Assembly: GCA_034189185.1 (NCBI GenBank)
Contig: JAXHVM010000002.1
Location: forward strand, 1-38,199
Direction: 5' to 3'
Length of the DNA: 38,199 nt
Origin: Deferribacterota bacterium
Lineage (GTDB): Bacteria; Chrysiogenota; Deferribacteres; Deferribacterales; UBA228
Below, piece after piece: positions 26,281-36,155 of this stretch. Positions within the stretch are counted from its first letter, which is position 1; every line of letters starts with the position of its first letter. A program made the translations under genes and the position numbers. The notes beneath the pieces were generated by a model. It ran no database searches. It saw nothing but the letters and a program-made list of their open reading frames with translations, and had not been told where the DNA came from.

Positions 26281-27147
26281 CTATCTTACTATCTGCGTTC
26301 CTATCCCTTTATCTGTAAATAGTTCTAACAATAGTGAATGTATAATGGTTCCATTTATAATATGTACTTTATTAACCCCTGATCTAACAGCATGAATAAC
26401 GGCCTCTAATTTTGGTATCATCCCACCGTTAATATAACCCTCACTGTTTAAGCTCTCAAGCTTATCTAATGTAATAGTTGAAACTAACTTCCCACTTTTA
26501 TCAAGTAAGCCCTCTACATCTGTAAGCACAATTAATTTTTCAGCATTTAAAGAGGCAGCTAAATAACCAGCAACCATATCAGCATTTATATTATAGGTTA
26601 CAAACTCTTCATCAACCCCAATTGGAGCAATAACAGGTATATAACTACTTTCCACTTGTTTTATTAGTTCACTATTTATAGCTGTAATTATACCAACCTG
26701 CCCTAAATCAACAAATTTATTATCTGAATACATCTTCTTCTTCTCAACTCTTATTATTGGGCCATCTTTTCCAGAGAGACCAATCGCTTTACCACCCATT
26801 TTATTAATTAAATTGACTATATCTTTATTGACATTGCCAGATAACACCATTTCAACTAATTCCATTGTCTCATTATCGGTAATCCTAAGTCCGTTTACAA
26901 ATTTTGATTTAACCCCAACCCTTTTTAATAATGTATTAATTTGAGGTCCTCCCCCATGAACTATAATTATATTTATACCTATAAACTTCAGAAGCACAAT
27001 ATCCTTTGCAAAGTTAGCACGTAAATTTTCATCTACCATTGCAGAACCACCATATTTAATAACAATAGTCTTGCCATAAAACCTTCTGATATAAGGTAGA
27101 GCTTCAATTAGGATATTGGCTTTCTTTATTTCATTTTCTATATTCAT
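26281..27147 (-). CDS. argB: Acetylglutamate kinase ArgB
   Basis: Amino acid kinase-fold enzyme (288 aa) that phosphorylates N-acetylglutamate, the second step of arginine synthesis. [66 protein letters not shown] and [14 protein letters not shown] are all characteristic. Its ATG overlaps the rlpA stop by 4 bases, so it is translated from the same mRNA. No other arginine gene is in the window. Confidence 0.97.
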   Translation of the reverse strand: MNIENEIKKANILIEALPYIRRFYGKTIVIKYGGSAMVDENLRANFAKDIVLLKFIGINIIIVHGGGPQINTLLKRVGVKSKFVNGLRITDNETMELVEMVLSGNVNKDIVNLINKMGGKAIGLSGKDGPIIRVEKKKMYSDNKFVDLGQVGIITAINSELIKQVESSYIPVIAPIGVDEEFVTYNINADMVAGYLAASLNAEKLIVLTDVEGLLDKSGKLVSTITLDKLESLNSEGYINGGMIPKLEAVIHAVRSGVNKVHIINGTIIHSLLLELFTDKGIGTQIVR

Positions 27148-27935
27148 TTTTCAGCTATAACAAAAGCATCGGGGTAGACACCCTGAATATCTCTTAAAAA
27201 ATCCTCTGCTTTTTCCCTATCTTTAAAACCACAAATATAAACTCTATAAAAGATTTTTCCATTTATATCAACGCTTTTAATCTTTGTATTATCCAATCTA
27301 TTTGCTAGATTAGTTGCATTACTATAGGAATTAAAAGATCCTATCTGAATTGCAAAGCTCCCTTTATCTATATCTAATTTTTTACCTCTTACCATATAGT
27401 AATTGGGGTTTTCCGATAAAAGCGTTACCCTAACCCGTGCAAGTCCTTTATCAACTATGCCAATTTTTTTAGCAGCGCTATAGGACAAATCAATTATCCT
27501 ACCTCTGACAAAAGGCCCTCTATCATTAATTCTAACTACAACTTTTTTACCATTTTCTAAATTATCTACTGAAACATAACTTCCAAGCGGAAGGGTTTTA
27601 TGTGCAGCTGTCATCTTATACATATCATAAACCTCACCACTAGCTGTTAATTGCCCATGCTCTTCACTACCATACCAAGATGCTATACCTGTCTCAGTGT
27701 ATTTATCTACACTAGCTAAAGGATAGTAGGTCACCCCCCTAATAACATAGGGTTTGCCATAACTTACCCTAGAATATTTAGTATTACTACTATAATATCT
27801 ACCATAATAGGAATCCCCTTGCGCAGAATTTGCACAAGAGACAATATAAAAGGCAAAAAAATACAAAATACACCTAAACAAAATTCTTATATAAATCTTT
27901 AAGTTTATCGACAACCTCCGATAAATTATTAGCAT
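27144..27935 (-). CDS. rlpA: RlpA-like septal ring lipoprotein with SPOR domain
   Basis: Outer-membrane lipoprotein of the RlpA family; some members are lytic transglycosylases acting on denuded glycan at the septum. A hydrophobic segment ends in a lipobox (FAFYIVSC). The double-psi beta-barrel reads [70 protein letters not shown]. The C-terminal SPOR domain is [22 protein letters not shown]. The start is uncertain because the gene overlaps mnmH. ATG 27935 gives a 34-residue signal; TTG 27881 would give 16 residues; GGAGG near 27918 precedes only TTG/ATA codons. It overlaps argB by 4 bases. Confidence 0.88.
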   Translation of the reverse strand: MLIIYRRLSINLKIYIRILFRCILYFFAFYIVSCANSAQGDSYYGRYYSSNTKYSRVSYGKPYVIRGVTYYPLASVDKYTETGIASWYGSEEHGQLTASGEVYDMYKMTAAHKTLPLGSYVSVDNLENGKKVVVRINDRGPFVRGRIIDLSYSAAKKIGIVDKGLARVRVTLLSENPNYYMVRGKKLDIDKGSFAIQIGSFNSYSNATNLANRLDNTKIKSVDINGKIFYRVYICGFKDREKAEDFLRDIQGVYPDAFVIAEK

Positions 27936-28926
27936 TAAGATTAATACTAATATTTTTTGGATATGATTTCTCATATAAGGGGTCATAATAATCTAGAATA
28001 ATTTTTTCGCTAAACTCATAAAATCTGTTCTGACATAACAATTCTCTTAGTAATTCTATATCATTTTTACTCATATATCTCTTTATCTTATCGAAGCATT
28101 TAATAATTTCTTCCTTATATAGTTGTGGTTTATACTCCTGGATAATAAAGTCAACCCGTTTTTTTAGTTCTCTGTCAATATATACATTAATGCCAGATCT
28201 CATATTTTGAAATAATCTTTTAGGTACAGAAACCTTACCAATCCTTTTGCTTTCACCTTCTACAAAAACAACCTTTGGAAACTTACTCTTATACAAACTA
28301 TACCAAAGTGCACTTTCAAAATTTTTTTGTGTTACCCTTTGATAATTGTCCTCACCTATATGGCCAAAATTTGAACCTTTATGTGCAGCAGCCCCCTCTA
28401 AATCTAATAGGGGTATATTTTCTTCCTCTAACAACCTTAATATTTTTGTCTTTCCACAACCTGTAGGACCATAGAGTGTTATGCACTGAGGTAAAATAGA
28501 ATCCTCAAAATAATTAAATACCTTCTTGCGAAATGATTTGTATCCCCCATGCAATCTAACAGTATTAACATATAGTAGTCCTAATAAATTTTGTACAACC
28601 TTACTTCTATCACCACCCCTAAAACAATATAATAATAATGGCTTATTTCTTGCGTATGAGATAATTTCCTCTAAAGTATCTGCTAACTTATGTTGTATTA
28701 ATCTTAAGGCAGTTATTCTAGCTTTATGATGAGATTCATTAACATAAATTTTACCAACCACATCCCTTTCATAATCATTTAATATAGGTATATTTACAGC
28801 TGTGGGTAAATGATCCTCAAAAAATTCTGAAGGGGATCTAACATCAATAATTGTATATGAGTTAAAACCTTTATCTATTAACTCATCTATATTGATTAGA
28901 CTACTATCGCTTGTTTTTAATATCAT
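27874..28926 (-). CDS. mnmH: tRNA 2-selenouridine synthase MnmH
   Basis: Replaces the sulphur of 2-thiouridine by selenium at the wobble base of certain tRNAs, through a geranylated intermediate, using selenophosphate (350 aa). The N-terminal rhodanese domain has [23 protein letters not shown] and the catalytic C101 in [11 protein letters not shown]. The C-terminal P-loop is GPTGCGKT at 153-160. [11 protein letters not shown] between them is typical of the family. It overlaps the upstream aminopeptidase by 23 bases. Its presence implies that the organism makes selenophosphate (SelD), which is not in the window. Confidence 0.95.
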   Translation of the reverse strand: MILKTSDSSLINIDELIDKGFNSYTIIDVRSPSEFFEDHLPTAVNIPILNDYERDVVGKIYVNESHHKARITALRLIQHKLADTLEEIISYARNKPLLLYCFRGGDRSKVVQNLLGLLYVNTVRLHGGYKSFRKKVFNYFEDSILPQCITLYGPTGCGKTKILRLLEEENIPLLDLEGAAAHKGSNFGHIGEDNYQRVTQKNFESALWYSLYKSKFPKVVFVEGESKRIGKVSVPKRLFQNMRSGINVYIDRELKKRVDFIIQEYKPQLYKEEIIKCFDKIKRYMSKNDIELLRELLCQNRFYEFSEKIILDYYDPLYEKSYPKNISINLNANNLSEVVDKLKDLYKNFV

Positions 28927-30403
28927 ATTCTTTAGATATTAACTCATAGAGGGTTTTAAGACCAAATGAAGTAGCACCACTGCCATATATGGGGTGTTCC
29001 TCTGTTAAAAATGCAGGCCCTGCGATATCTAGGTGTAACCATGGTGTAGTGCCTACAAACTCTTGCAAAAAAAGAGCTGCAATTATAGCACCTGCCTCTC
29101 TTTTGTCTTTTGAAATATTTTGAAGATCTGCTATTTTACTTTTTATCCTATCCTTATATCCTTTATAGAGAGGCAATCTATAGAAATCCTCCCGAGCTCT
29201 TTTAGAAGCCTCAATAAACTTAGTGGATAAATCTTCATCATTTGTAAAGTAGCCAGCACAATAACTTCCCAAAGCAACAACCATCGCACCTGTTAAAGTA
29301 GCTATATCTATAATTAATCGTGCATTATTATTTTTGACTGCATAGGCCAAACTATCAGCTAAAATTAACCTACCTTCCGCATCAGTATTTAAAATCTCAA
29401 CTGTCTTTCCTGAATATGATTTATATATATCCCCTGGTTTATAACTATCTGCGCTAACACTATTCTCGACTAAGGGTATCAAAGATATAATATTACATCT
29501 AACATTTAAATCGGCTAGCAAATTTATAATAGAATATGCTATTGCTGCCCCTGACATATCACTTTTCATAGTCTCAATAAAACCAGTAGGTTTTAGATTG
29601 GTACCACCACTATCAAAGGTAACGCCCTTGCCAACAACATATATAAAATCCCTATTTTCTTTACCTTCATATCTCATCTTAATAAATCGCTGCTTATTTT
29701 TGCTACCTCTACCAACAGCTGATATTAAATTGAAACCCCTTTGTTCAATCTCTTTATCATCCCATATCTGGATGTCAATATTCTTGTTACTATTTAATCT
29801 AACATATTCGGAAAAAGTTGATGGGGTTATTTCATTTGCAGGTTCATTAATAAGGTTTCTGGCAATATCTATATGTTTAAATAAAATAGGTATATAATCA
29901 TATCCATTTTCTATAAAATTAATTATTTTTTTATTAGAAGTAACTATATTTAAGGTATCCAATGAAAATTCCTTTTTATCACTTTTATATCTCTCAAAGA
30001 AATAGCTACCATAGAAAAGACCCTCTATAAATGATTTGCTGAATTCATAGCTATCAGAAATTTCAAGCACATCCTCAAAGGGAATATAATACATAGTCCT
30101 ACAATATTGATCTTTTAGAAAGGTTATTGCCTTTTTCCCTGCAATTAAAAAATCTTTAGCTTCATACGTAAACTCTAAAGAATATAAAATAACACTATAT
30201 TTAAAAGCACCATCCCTTATATAAGCTGTTTTTATCCTATTGTCGCTATCACCTTTATTTGCTTTAATTAGATTTTCAAAAAATCTAACATTATCTTCAC
30301 CAAATATCTCCTTTAGATATAATGAGTCTTTTTTAAATGGCACAAAAACCGGATATTCTATTTTTTTCTTTAAATCTTCTTTTTTTTGAATTATAACTTT
30401 CAT
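28904..30403 (-). CDS. pepA: Leucyl aminopeptidase (M17)
   Basis: Hexameric dimetal exopeptidase that removes N-terminal residues from peptides (499 aa). The M17 core is clear: VVGKGVTFDSGGTNLKP with the first metal-binding Asp and catalytic Lys, MKSDMSGAAIAYSII, and NTDAEGRLILADSLAYA with catalytic Arg. TPWLHLDIAGPAFL lies near the end. The divergent N-terminal domain is normal for the family. It heads the minus-strand operon. The 56-base gap to parA must hold promoters for both directions. Confidence 0.94.
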   Translation of the reverse strand: MKVIIQKKEDLKKKIEYPVFVPFKKDSLYLKEIFGEDNVRFFENLIKANKGDSDNRIKTAYIRDGAFKYSVILYSLEFTYEAKDFLIAGKKAITFLKDQYCRTMYYIPFEDVLEISDSYEFSKSFIEGLFYGSYFFERYKSDKKEFSLDTLNIVTSNKKIINFIENGYDYIPILFKHIDIARNLINEPANEITPSTFSEYVRLNSNKNIDIQIWDDKEIEQRGFNLISAVGRGSKNKQRFIKMRYEGKENRDFIYVVGKGVTFDSGGTNLKPTGFIETMKSDMSGAAIAYSIINLLADLNVRCNIISLIPLVENSVSADSYKPGDIYKSYSGKTVEILNTDAEGRLILADSLAYAVKNNNARLIIDIATLTGAMVVALGSYCAGYFTNDEDLSTKFIEASKRAREDFYRLPLYKGYKDRIKSKIADLQNISKDKREAGAIIAALFLQEFVGTTPWLHLDIAGPAFLTEEHPIYGSGATSFGLKTLYELISKEYDIKNKR

Positions 30404-30459
30404 AATGACACCAAAATAATATAATATATTAATAATGCTTATAATACCTTATATAAATA
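30404..30459. promoter_or_regulatory. Divergent promoter region pepA / parA
   Basis: A 56-base, almost purely A/T gap separates the divergent aminopeptidase and parA genes. TATAAT at 30440-30445 could be the -10 box for parA, but no good -35 accompanies it. No Shine-Dalgarno site precedes the parA ATG, and the implied leader is under 10 bases, so parA may be nearly leaderless. Confidence 0.35.
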
Positions 30460-31239
30460 ATGATTAAAACATTGTCAATTACAAATCAAAAAGGTGGGGT
30501 TGGGAAAACAACAACTGCAGTAAATCTGGCAGCCTGTTTGTCATCAGCTGATTTTAAAATTCTCCTTATAGATATGGATCCACAAGCTAATGCCACGAGT
30601 GGATTAGGACTATTATCATCTAACATCACATATAGTATATATGATGTATTAATGAATGATGTAAATATTGAGGATGTTATACAAAAAGTTGATTTTGAGA
30701 AACTAGATATTGCACCAAGCAAGATAGATTTAACAGCAGCTGAATTAGAACTGGTAAGCATTATATCAAGAGAAAACCAGCTAAAAAAGAAGATTAATAA
30801 TATTAAAAATAAATATGATTTTATAATTATTGACTGCCCTCCATCACTAGGTCTTTTAACTATAAACGCATTGGTTGCATCAGATTCAGTATTAATACCA
30901 CTACAGTGCGAATACTATGCTCTAGAAGGCCTATCAAAATTGTTATCTACTATAGATTTAGTTAAAGAGGATTTAAATAGCAATCTTTCTATTGAAGGTA
31001 TACTTTTAACTATGTACGATCCAAGAAACAATCTATCAAAGGAGGTCGAAAAAGAAGCAAAAAACTATTTTGGCAATCTAGTTTTTAATACAAAAATTCC
31101 ACGAAATGTTAAACTATCTGAAGCCCCTAGTTACGGTCAGCCAATTATTATCTATGATGCAACCTGTAAAGGTGCAGAGAGTTATGTAGAGTTTGTAAAG
31201 GAGTTTTTAGCAAGATATGAAAAAGAAACCATTGGGTAG
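30460..31239 (+). CDS. parA: Chromosome partitioning ATPase ParA (Soj)
   Basis: Deviant Walker ATPase (259 aa) that positions chromosome origins with ParB. The deviant Walker A, QKGGVGKTTTAVNLAACLS (residues 10-28), and LLIDMDPQANATSGLG are diagnostic. FIIIDCPPSLGLLTINAL is the Walker B region. The short N terminus without a helix-turn-helix shows the chromosomal Soj type rather than a plasmid ParA. It overlaps parB by 23 bases. I did not see a parS-like palindrome in the window. Confidence 0.96.
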   Translation: MIKTLSITNQKGGVGKTTTAVNLAACLSSADFKILLIDMDPQANATSGLGLLSSNITYSIYDVLMNDVNIEDVIQKVDFEKLDIAPSKIDLTAAELELVSIISRENQLKKKINNIKNKYDFIIIDCPPSLGLLTINALVASDSVLIPLQCEYYALEGLSKLLSTIDLVKEDLNSNLSIEGILLTMYDPRNNLSKEVEKEAKNYFGNLVFNTKIPRNVKLSEAPSYGQPIIIYDATCKGAESYVEFVKEFLARYEKETIG

Positions 31240-32065
31240 AGGTTTAGAGGCTCTTATACCAAGAAGTGAATCAAAAAAAGAAATATTTCAACTAAACATT
31301 GATGAAATAGTACCAAATTGCGAACAACCAAGAAAAAGCTATGATGAAGAAAGCCTTACAGAATTAGCAGAGTCAATAAAAGAGCACGGTATTATTCAAC
31401 CAATAATAGTTACTAAAGTTGATAACAAATACAAAATTATAGCTGGCGAAAGGCGTTTCAGAGCTGCAAAAAAAATAAATCTAAAACAAATACCTGCTAT
31501 TATCAAAAATATAGATAGGGATGGCAAAATATTAGAGTTAAGCTTAATAGAAAATATCCAGAGAGAAGATTTAAACACAGTTGACTTAGCAAGGGCCTAC
31601 AAATTTTTAATTAATAGGTGTTCATATACGCAAGAGGAGTTGTCAAAAGTTATCGGGAAAAGCAGAAGCTCAATTGCAAATACCCTCAGATTATTAAAAC
31701 TGCCACAGGAGGTTTTAGAAGGCTTAAAAAATAATAAAATTACTGAAGGACACGCAAGAACACTACTAGCTCTAGAAGAACAAAACTATATTAGAGATGT
31801 GTATAAGAAAATTTTAGATAATAATCTAAGTGTAAGAGAGACAGAACAACTAATAAAAAAACTAAAAAATAAAAACTCCAAAAAAATAAAAAGTGAAAAC
31901 CCCTTTAAGCCTTTTATAAATGATTTAGAAAAACAGCTTGAAAATTTCTTTAATACAAAAGTAGTTATTAGTGGTAGGGAAACAAAAGGATCTATAAAAA
32001 TAACCTATAATAGTAAAAAAGAGTTAGAGCAGATTATAAGTAAATTAAGAGGTGAACGATGTTAA
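31217..32065 (+). CDS. parB: ParB/Spo0J partition protein
   Basis: CTP-dependent DNA clamp that loads at parS and stimulates ParA (282 aa). It opens with the usual KPLGRGLEALIP, the ParA-activating peptide. The CTP-binding motifs are IVPNCEQPRKSYDEESLTELAESIKEHGIIQPIIV, IIAGERRFRAAK and SLIENIQREDLN. The helix-turn-helix YTQEELSKVIGKSRSSIANTLRLLKLP follows, then a C-terminal dimer domain. It overlaps parA by 23 bases and the bactofilin gene by 7. Confidence 0.96.
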   Translation: MKKKPLGRGLEALIPRSESKKEIFQLNIDEIVPNCEQPRKSYDEESLTELAESIKEHGIIQPIIVTKVDNKYKIIAGERRFRAAKKINLKQIPAIIKNIDRDGKILELSLIENIQREDLNTVDLARAYKFLINRCSYTQEELSKVIGKSRSSIANTLRLLKLPQEVLEGLKNNKITEGHARTLLALEEQNYIRDVYKKILDNNLSVRETEQLIKKLKNKNSKKIKSENPFKPFINDLEKQLENFFNTKVVISGRETKGSIKITYNSKKELEQIISKLRGERC

Positions 32066-32469
32066 GGCAAAGAGAAGAGCAGCCAAAAATAAATGCTTTT
32101 TTAGGGAAAGACACAAGTTTTAATGGGACCTTAGTCTTTGAGGGGGCTGTCAGAATAGATGGTTCAATGGAAGGCAACATAAAAACCAACGATACACTTG
32201 TTTTATCAGAAACATCTAAGATCAAAGCAGATATTGAGGCAGGTATAGTCAAAATATCAGGATCCTTTGATGGTAAAATTATAGCCAAAGAAAGGGTAGA
32301 GCTATATAAACCAGCAAATATTTCAGGAGTTATAAACACGCCTTCAATAACCATTGAAGATGGTGTTATCTTTAATGGTACAATAGAGATGTCTAAAACA
32401 AAAACAACATTAAAAGAGGTGAAAAGTGAAAAGAAAGGCTTTGATAGCAGCAAATTGGAAAATGAATAA
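32059..32469 (+). CDS. Bactofilin
   Basis: Bactofilin cytoskeletal protein (136 aa), a polymer-forming right-handed beta helix. The core has regularly spaced short strands: FLGKDTSFNGTLVFEGAVRIDGSMEGNIKTNDTLVLSETSKIKADIEAGIVKISGSFDGKI. Short Lys/Glu-rich tails flank it, with no membrane segment. It overlaps parB by 7 bases and tpiA by 44. A bactofilin beside parAB recalls the BacNOP-ParAB linkage of Myxococcus, where bactofilins act as a scaffold for the partition system. Confidence 0.92.
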   Translation: MLRQREEQPKINAFLGKDTSFNGTLVFEGAVRIDGSMEGNIKTNDTLVLSETSKIKADIEAGIVKISGSFDGKIIAKERVELYKPANISGVINTPSITIEDGVIFNGTIEMSKTKTTLKEVKSEKKGFDSSKLENE

Positions 32470-33193
32470 GGATATCAATGAATCCTTAATTTTTATTAAT
32501 AGGTTAAGTGATAAAGAAATTGATTACAATAAAGTAGATGTGCTTATAGCCCCACCATTTACAAGCTTGTATTGCATTTCTTGTGAAATCAAAAAGAAAT
32601 TGCCAAACCTGCTTTTATCAGCCCAAAATATATATTTTGAAAAAGAGGGGGCTTTCACAGGTGAAATATCAGCAAAAATGGTGGGCTCAACGGGGGCAAC
32701 TTTTACTATACTGGGTCACTCTGAAAGAAGGCAATATTTCAAGGAAGACGATGAGATAATTAATAAAAAAATAAAGGCTGCCCTAGATTTTAACTTAAAT
32801 ATTATTTTGTGTATAGGAGAAAATATATTCGAAAGAGAAGCAGACGTTGCTACTGAGGTTGTTTTGTCTCAACTAGGTAGATCCCTTAAAGATATTAACA
32901 ATGACTTTATAAATAATATAGTAATAGCCTATGAGCCTGTATGGGCTATTGGCACAGGTAAAACTGCTTCTAGCGAAGATGCTAATGATATGCACAGTAA
33001 AATAAGGGGTAAAATAAAAGATTTATACAATTATGATGTTGCAGAGAATATAAAAATTCTATATGGTGGCAGCGTAAAACCTGAAAATATAAAAGAGCTA
33101 ATGAATAAAGAACATATTGACGGAGCATTAGTAGGAGGCGCAAGCTTAGATGTTGAAAAATTTTATAAAATAATTAGCTTTTACAATCAATAA
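32426..33193 (+). CDS. tpiA: Triosephosphate isomerase
   Basis: Glycolytic TIM-barrel enzyme interconverting dihydroxyacetone phosphate and glyceraldehyde 3-phosphate (255 aa). The catalytic Lys is in AANWKMNK, His in ILGHSERRQYF and Glu in IAYEPVWAIGTGKTAS. ILYGGSVKPENI and GALVGGASL bind phosphate. The start is GTG 32426 with GAGGTGA just upstream. It lies within the bactofilin gene for 44 bases. Confidence 0.97.
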   Translation: MKRKALIAANWKMNKDINESLIFINRLSDKEIDYNKVDVLIAPPFTSLYCISCEIKKKLPNLLLSAQNIYFEKEGAFTGEISAKMVGSTGATFTILGHSERRQYFKEDDEIINKKIKAALDFNLNIILCIGENIFEREADVATEVVLSQLGRSLKDINNDFINNIVIAYEPVWAIGTGKTASSEDANDMHSKIRGKIKDLYNYDVAENIKILYGGSVKPENIKELMNKEHIDGALVGGASLDVEKFYKIISFYNQ

Positions 33194-33223
33194 ATATAGT
33201 AAGAAATAAAAGGAGGGTTTCAA

Positions 33224-33532
33224 TTGTTTACAATAATATTAGCTATACATATATTTGTTTGTTTACTACTTGTACTTGCAATATTGATACAACCTAGTAA
33301 AAGTTCAGATCTTAGTTCTACATTGGGAGGGGGTATAGCTACAGATTTATTTGGCCCTGGTGCCCCTGCTAGTATTATGAATAAAATAACTACAATCCTA
33401 GTAATTATATTTATGCTTACTTCAATTAGTTTAACCATTCTCTCAAAGGGTACCTATGAAAGCTCTGTAATAAATGAAATGCAAAATAACAAGATAAACA
33501 CTCAGGAAAACATCCCCACTGAAAGCAAATGA
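33224..33532 (+). CDS. secG: Protein translocase subunit SecG
   Basis: Small SecYEG subunit (102 aa) with two membrane helices: TIILAIHIFVCLLLVLAILIQ and MNKITTILVIIFMLTSISLTIL. Between them sits a Gly-rich loop containing SSTLGGGIATDLFGPG, the characteristic SecG signature. The start is TTG 33224 with a strong AGGAGGG 6 bases upstream. It follows tpiA, a common tpiA-secG pairing. The ATGA at its stop overlaps the next gene by 4 bases. Confidence 0.93.
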   Translation: MFTIILAIHIFVCLLLVLAILIQPSKSSDLSSTLGGGIATDLFGPGAPASIMNKITTILVIIFMLTSISLTILSKGTYESSVINEMQNNKINTQENIPTESK

Positions 33533-35172
33533 ATAAAAAAATAGCTACTTTACTTTTATTACTTGTTCTTATTATAGTCTCTTGTAGTGATAACAATAAT
33601 ACAAACAAAGAAAAAGATAGCGGAAAAATTGCTCAAATAGAAAATGAACGATATGGAGGCGTATTAATTGAAGGCAGCATTGGTGATGCAAACAATTTAA
33701 TACCTATATTAGCTAATGATTTAACCTCCCATATGATAGCCTCAATGGTCTATAATGGATTGTTAAAATATGACAAAAATTTAAAATTAGTGGGTGATCT
33801 AGCAAAAAGCTGGAGAGTATCTGAAGATAGAAAAGAAATAACCTTTACTTTAAAGGAAGATGTTAAATGGCATGATGGCAAACCCTTCACAGCTGATGAT
33901 GTAATATTTACATATAATACAATTGTAGATGATAATACACCCACACCCTATGATGCTGATTTTAGAAAAATAACTAAGATAGAAAAAATAAATAACTATA
34001 AAATTAAAGTCTACTATGATGAACCATACGCACCTGCACTTGCTTCTTGGACAATGCATATACTTCCAAAACATCTATTAGAAAATTCAGATATTACCAA
34101 ATCCTATCTTCAAAGGAAGCCTGTAGGGACTGGACCCTTTAAATTTAGTAATTGGGATGCAGGCTCATATATAAAATTAATATCAAATGAAGACTATTTT
34201 GCTAAAAGGCCTTTTCTAGCTGGTTATATACTAAGAATAATACCAGACCAAACAAGTATGTTTATGGAATTATTAAACGAAAAAATTGATTTAATGAACC
34301 TAACCCCCATTCAATACACCAAACAAACAAACAATAGTAGATTTACAGATAAATTTAATAAATTTAAGTATCTATCTGATACTTATACCTTTGTTGGATA
34401 TAACCTAGAAAAAGAAATCTTTAAAGACAAAAGAGTTAGGCAGGCATTAAGTTATGCAACACCAAAAGAGAAAATAATTTCAGGGGTTCTTTTAGGTTTG
34501 GGAAAGATAGCTACTGGTCCTTATAAACCAGGAACAACTTGGTATAATGAAAATATAAAAAGATATGAATATAACATAGAAAAAGCAAAGATGCTCTTAG
34601 ATGAGGCTGGTTATCACTATGACAAAGAAGAGAATATAAGAAAAAAGGGAGATAATAGATTGTCCTTTACTATTATAACTAACCAAGGCAATGAAAACAG
34701 AAAAAAAGTTGCTACTATATTACAAGAAAGCTGGGAAAAAATAGGGGTTAATATTGATATAAGAGTATTAGAATGGGCAACCTTTATCAATGAATATATT
34801 AATAAAAGAAATTTTGATGCTGTTGTATTAGCGTGGAATATTGTCCCTGATCCAGACATTTATGATGTCTGGCATTCAAGTAGATGCAAGAAAGGCGGGC
34901 TAAACTTTACATGCTACAAAAATAAAGAACTCGATAAATTAATTGAAAAAGGGAGAAAGACCTTTGATACAGAAGAAAGGAGAGCAATATATTTTAAGAT
35001 ACAGGAAATATTAGCAGAAGAACAACCTTATACATTCTTATATTACCCAGATGCACTAGTTGGATTACACAAAAGATTTCACAATGTAAAACCAGCACCA
35101 GCTGGTATAAAATATAATATCGAAGAGTGGTTTGTACCCAAAAATGAGAGAATCTATAACTACGTTCCCTAG
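33529..35172 (+). CDS. Peptide ABC transporter substrate-binding lipoprotein
   Basis: Family 5 extracellular solute-binding protein (547 aa) of the Opp/Dpp type. It carries a lipoprotein signal ending in LIIVSC, so it is anchored at the cell envelope. Family features are LAKSWRVSEDRKEITFTLKEDVKWHDGKPFTADDVIFTYNTI, KPVGTGPFKFSNWDAGSYIKL, and late ILQESWEKIGVNIDIRVLEWATF. It overlaps secG by 4 bases and precedes two permease genes, so the three form one uptake system. Substrate may be oligopeptide, dipeptide or nickel. Confidence 0.93.
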   Translation: MNKKIATLLLLLVLIIVSCSDNNNTNKEKDSGKIAQIENERYGGVLIEGSIGDANNLIPILANDLTSHMIASMVYNGLLKYDKNLKLVGDLAKSWRVSEDRKEITFTLKEDVKWHDGKPFTADDVIFTYNTIVDDNTPTPYDADFRKITKIEKINNYKIKVYYDEPYAPALASWTMHILPKHLLENSDITKSYLQRKPVGTGPFKFSNWDAGSYIKLISNEDYFAKRPFLAGYILRIIPDQTSMFMELLNEKIDLMNLTPIQYTKQTNNSRFTDKFNKFKYLSDTYTFVGYNLEKEIFKDKRVRQALSYATPKEKIISGVLLGLGKIATGPYKPGTTWYNENIKRYEYNIEKAKMLLDEAGYHYDKEENIRKKGDNRLSFTIITNQGNENRKKVATILQESWEKIGVNIDIRVLEWATFINEYINKRNFDAVVLAWNIVPDPDIYDVWHSSRCKKGGLNFTCYKNKELDKLIEKGRKTFDTEERRAIYFKIQEILAEEQPYTFLYYPDALVGLHKRFHNVKPAPAGIKYNIEEWFVPKNERIYNYVP

Positions 35173-35178
35173 CACATA

Positions 35179-36153
35179 ATGCTAACATATATCATAAAGC
35201 GATTACTTCTAATGATCCCTCTACTTATTGGTATAACATTTATCTGTTTCATAGTAATACATTTAGCCCCAGGGGACCCAACGGAAATAACAAATGCACT
35301 AAACCCAAAAGCTAGTGAACTAGCAAGGGAACGGTTCAGAAAGATGTATAACCTAGATAAACCTTTGCATATCCAATATTATCTATGGTTAAAAAAATTT
35401 GTAGTCTTTGATTTTGGAAACTCCTTTACACAAGATAGACGCCCTGTATTAGAAAAAATTATTGAGAGACTACCCCTAACAATTTATCTAAATATTAGCG
35501 CACTTATTATTATATTTATGGTAGCTATCCCCTTAGGAGTTTTTTCTGCCTACTACAGAGATAGCCTTTTTGACAAAATAACAACAATATTTGTCTTTAT
35601 TGGTTTTGCAATCCCATCTTTCTGGTTAGCCTTGTTATGTTTGTATTATTTTGGGGTTATTTTACATATATTACCTATATCAGGTATACATTCATACAAT
35701 TTTGAGAAACTAAGTTTATTAGGGAAATTGCTTGATATTGCTAAACATTCGCTATTACCTATCTTATTATCAGCATTCTCAAGCTTGGCTGGTGTTAGTA
35801 GATATGCAAGAAATAGCACATTAGAGGTCCTCTCAGAGGATTATATTGAAGCAGCAAGGGCAAGAGGGATTAATGAAGGAAAGATTTTATTTGGCTATGC
35901 CTTTAGAAATAGTTTACTACCAATTATTACAGTAATTGGCCTTTCAATACCAGCATTAATTGGTGGGAGTGTTATCTTTGAATCTATATTTGCACTCCCT
36001 GGAATGGGGCAATTATTTTATCAATCAGTTATGATGAGAGATTACCCAACAATTATGGGCATATTAGTAATGGGCTCCTTTTTAACATTAATAGGTAATT
36101 TAATTGCAGATATTCTTTATATGATTGTTGATCCAAGAGTTAGAACAAATTGA
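35179..36153 (+). CDS. ABC transporter permease, DppB/OppB family
   Basis: Inner-membrane permease (324 aa). It starts with YIIKRLLLMIPLLIGITFICFIVIHLAPGDP, the standard OppB N-terminal helix and conserved motif. The cytoplasmic EAA loop is IEAARARGINEGKILFGYAFRNSLLPIITVIGL. The C terminus DILYMIVDPRVR is also typical. It follows the binding protein by 6 bases and overlaps the second permease region at its stop. Confidence 0.94.
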   Translation: MLTYIIKRLLLMIPLLIGITFICFIVIHLAPGDPTEITNALNPKASELARERFRKMYNLDKPLHIQYYLWLKKFVVFDFGNSFTQDRRPVLEKIIERLPLTIYLNISALIIIFMVAIPLGVFSAYYRDSLFDKITTIFVFIGFAIPSFWLALLCLYYFGVILHILPISGIHSYNFEKLSLLGKLLDIAKHSLLPILLSAFSSLAGVSRYARNSTLEVLSEDYIEAARARGINEGKILFGYAFRNSLLPIITVIGLSIPALIGGSVIFESIFALPGMGQLFYQSVMMRDYPTIMGILVMGSFLTLIGNLIADILYMIVDPRVRTN

Positions 36154-36155
36154 AA

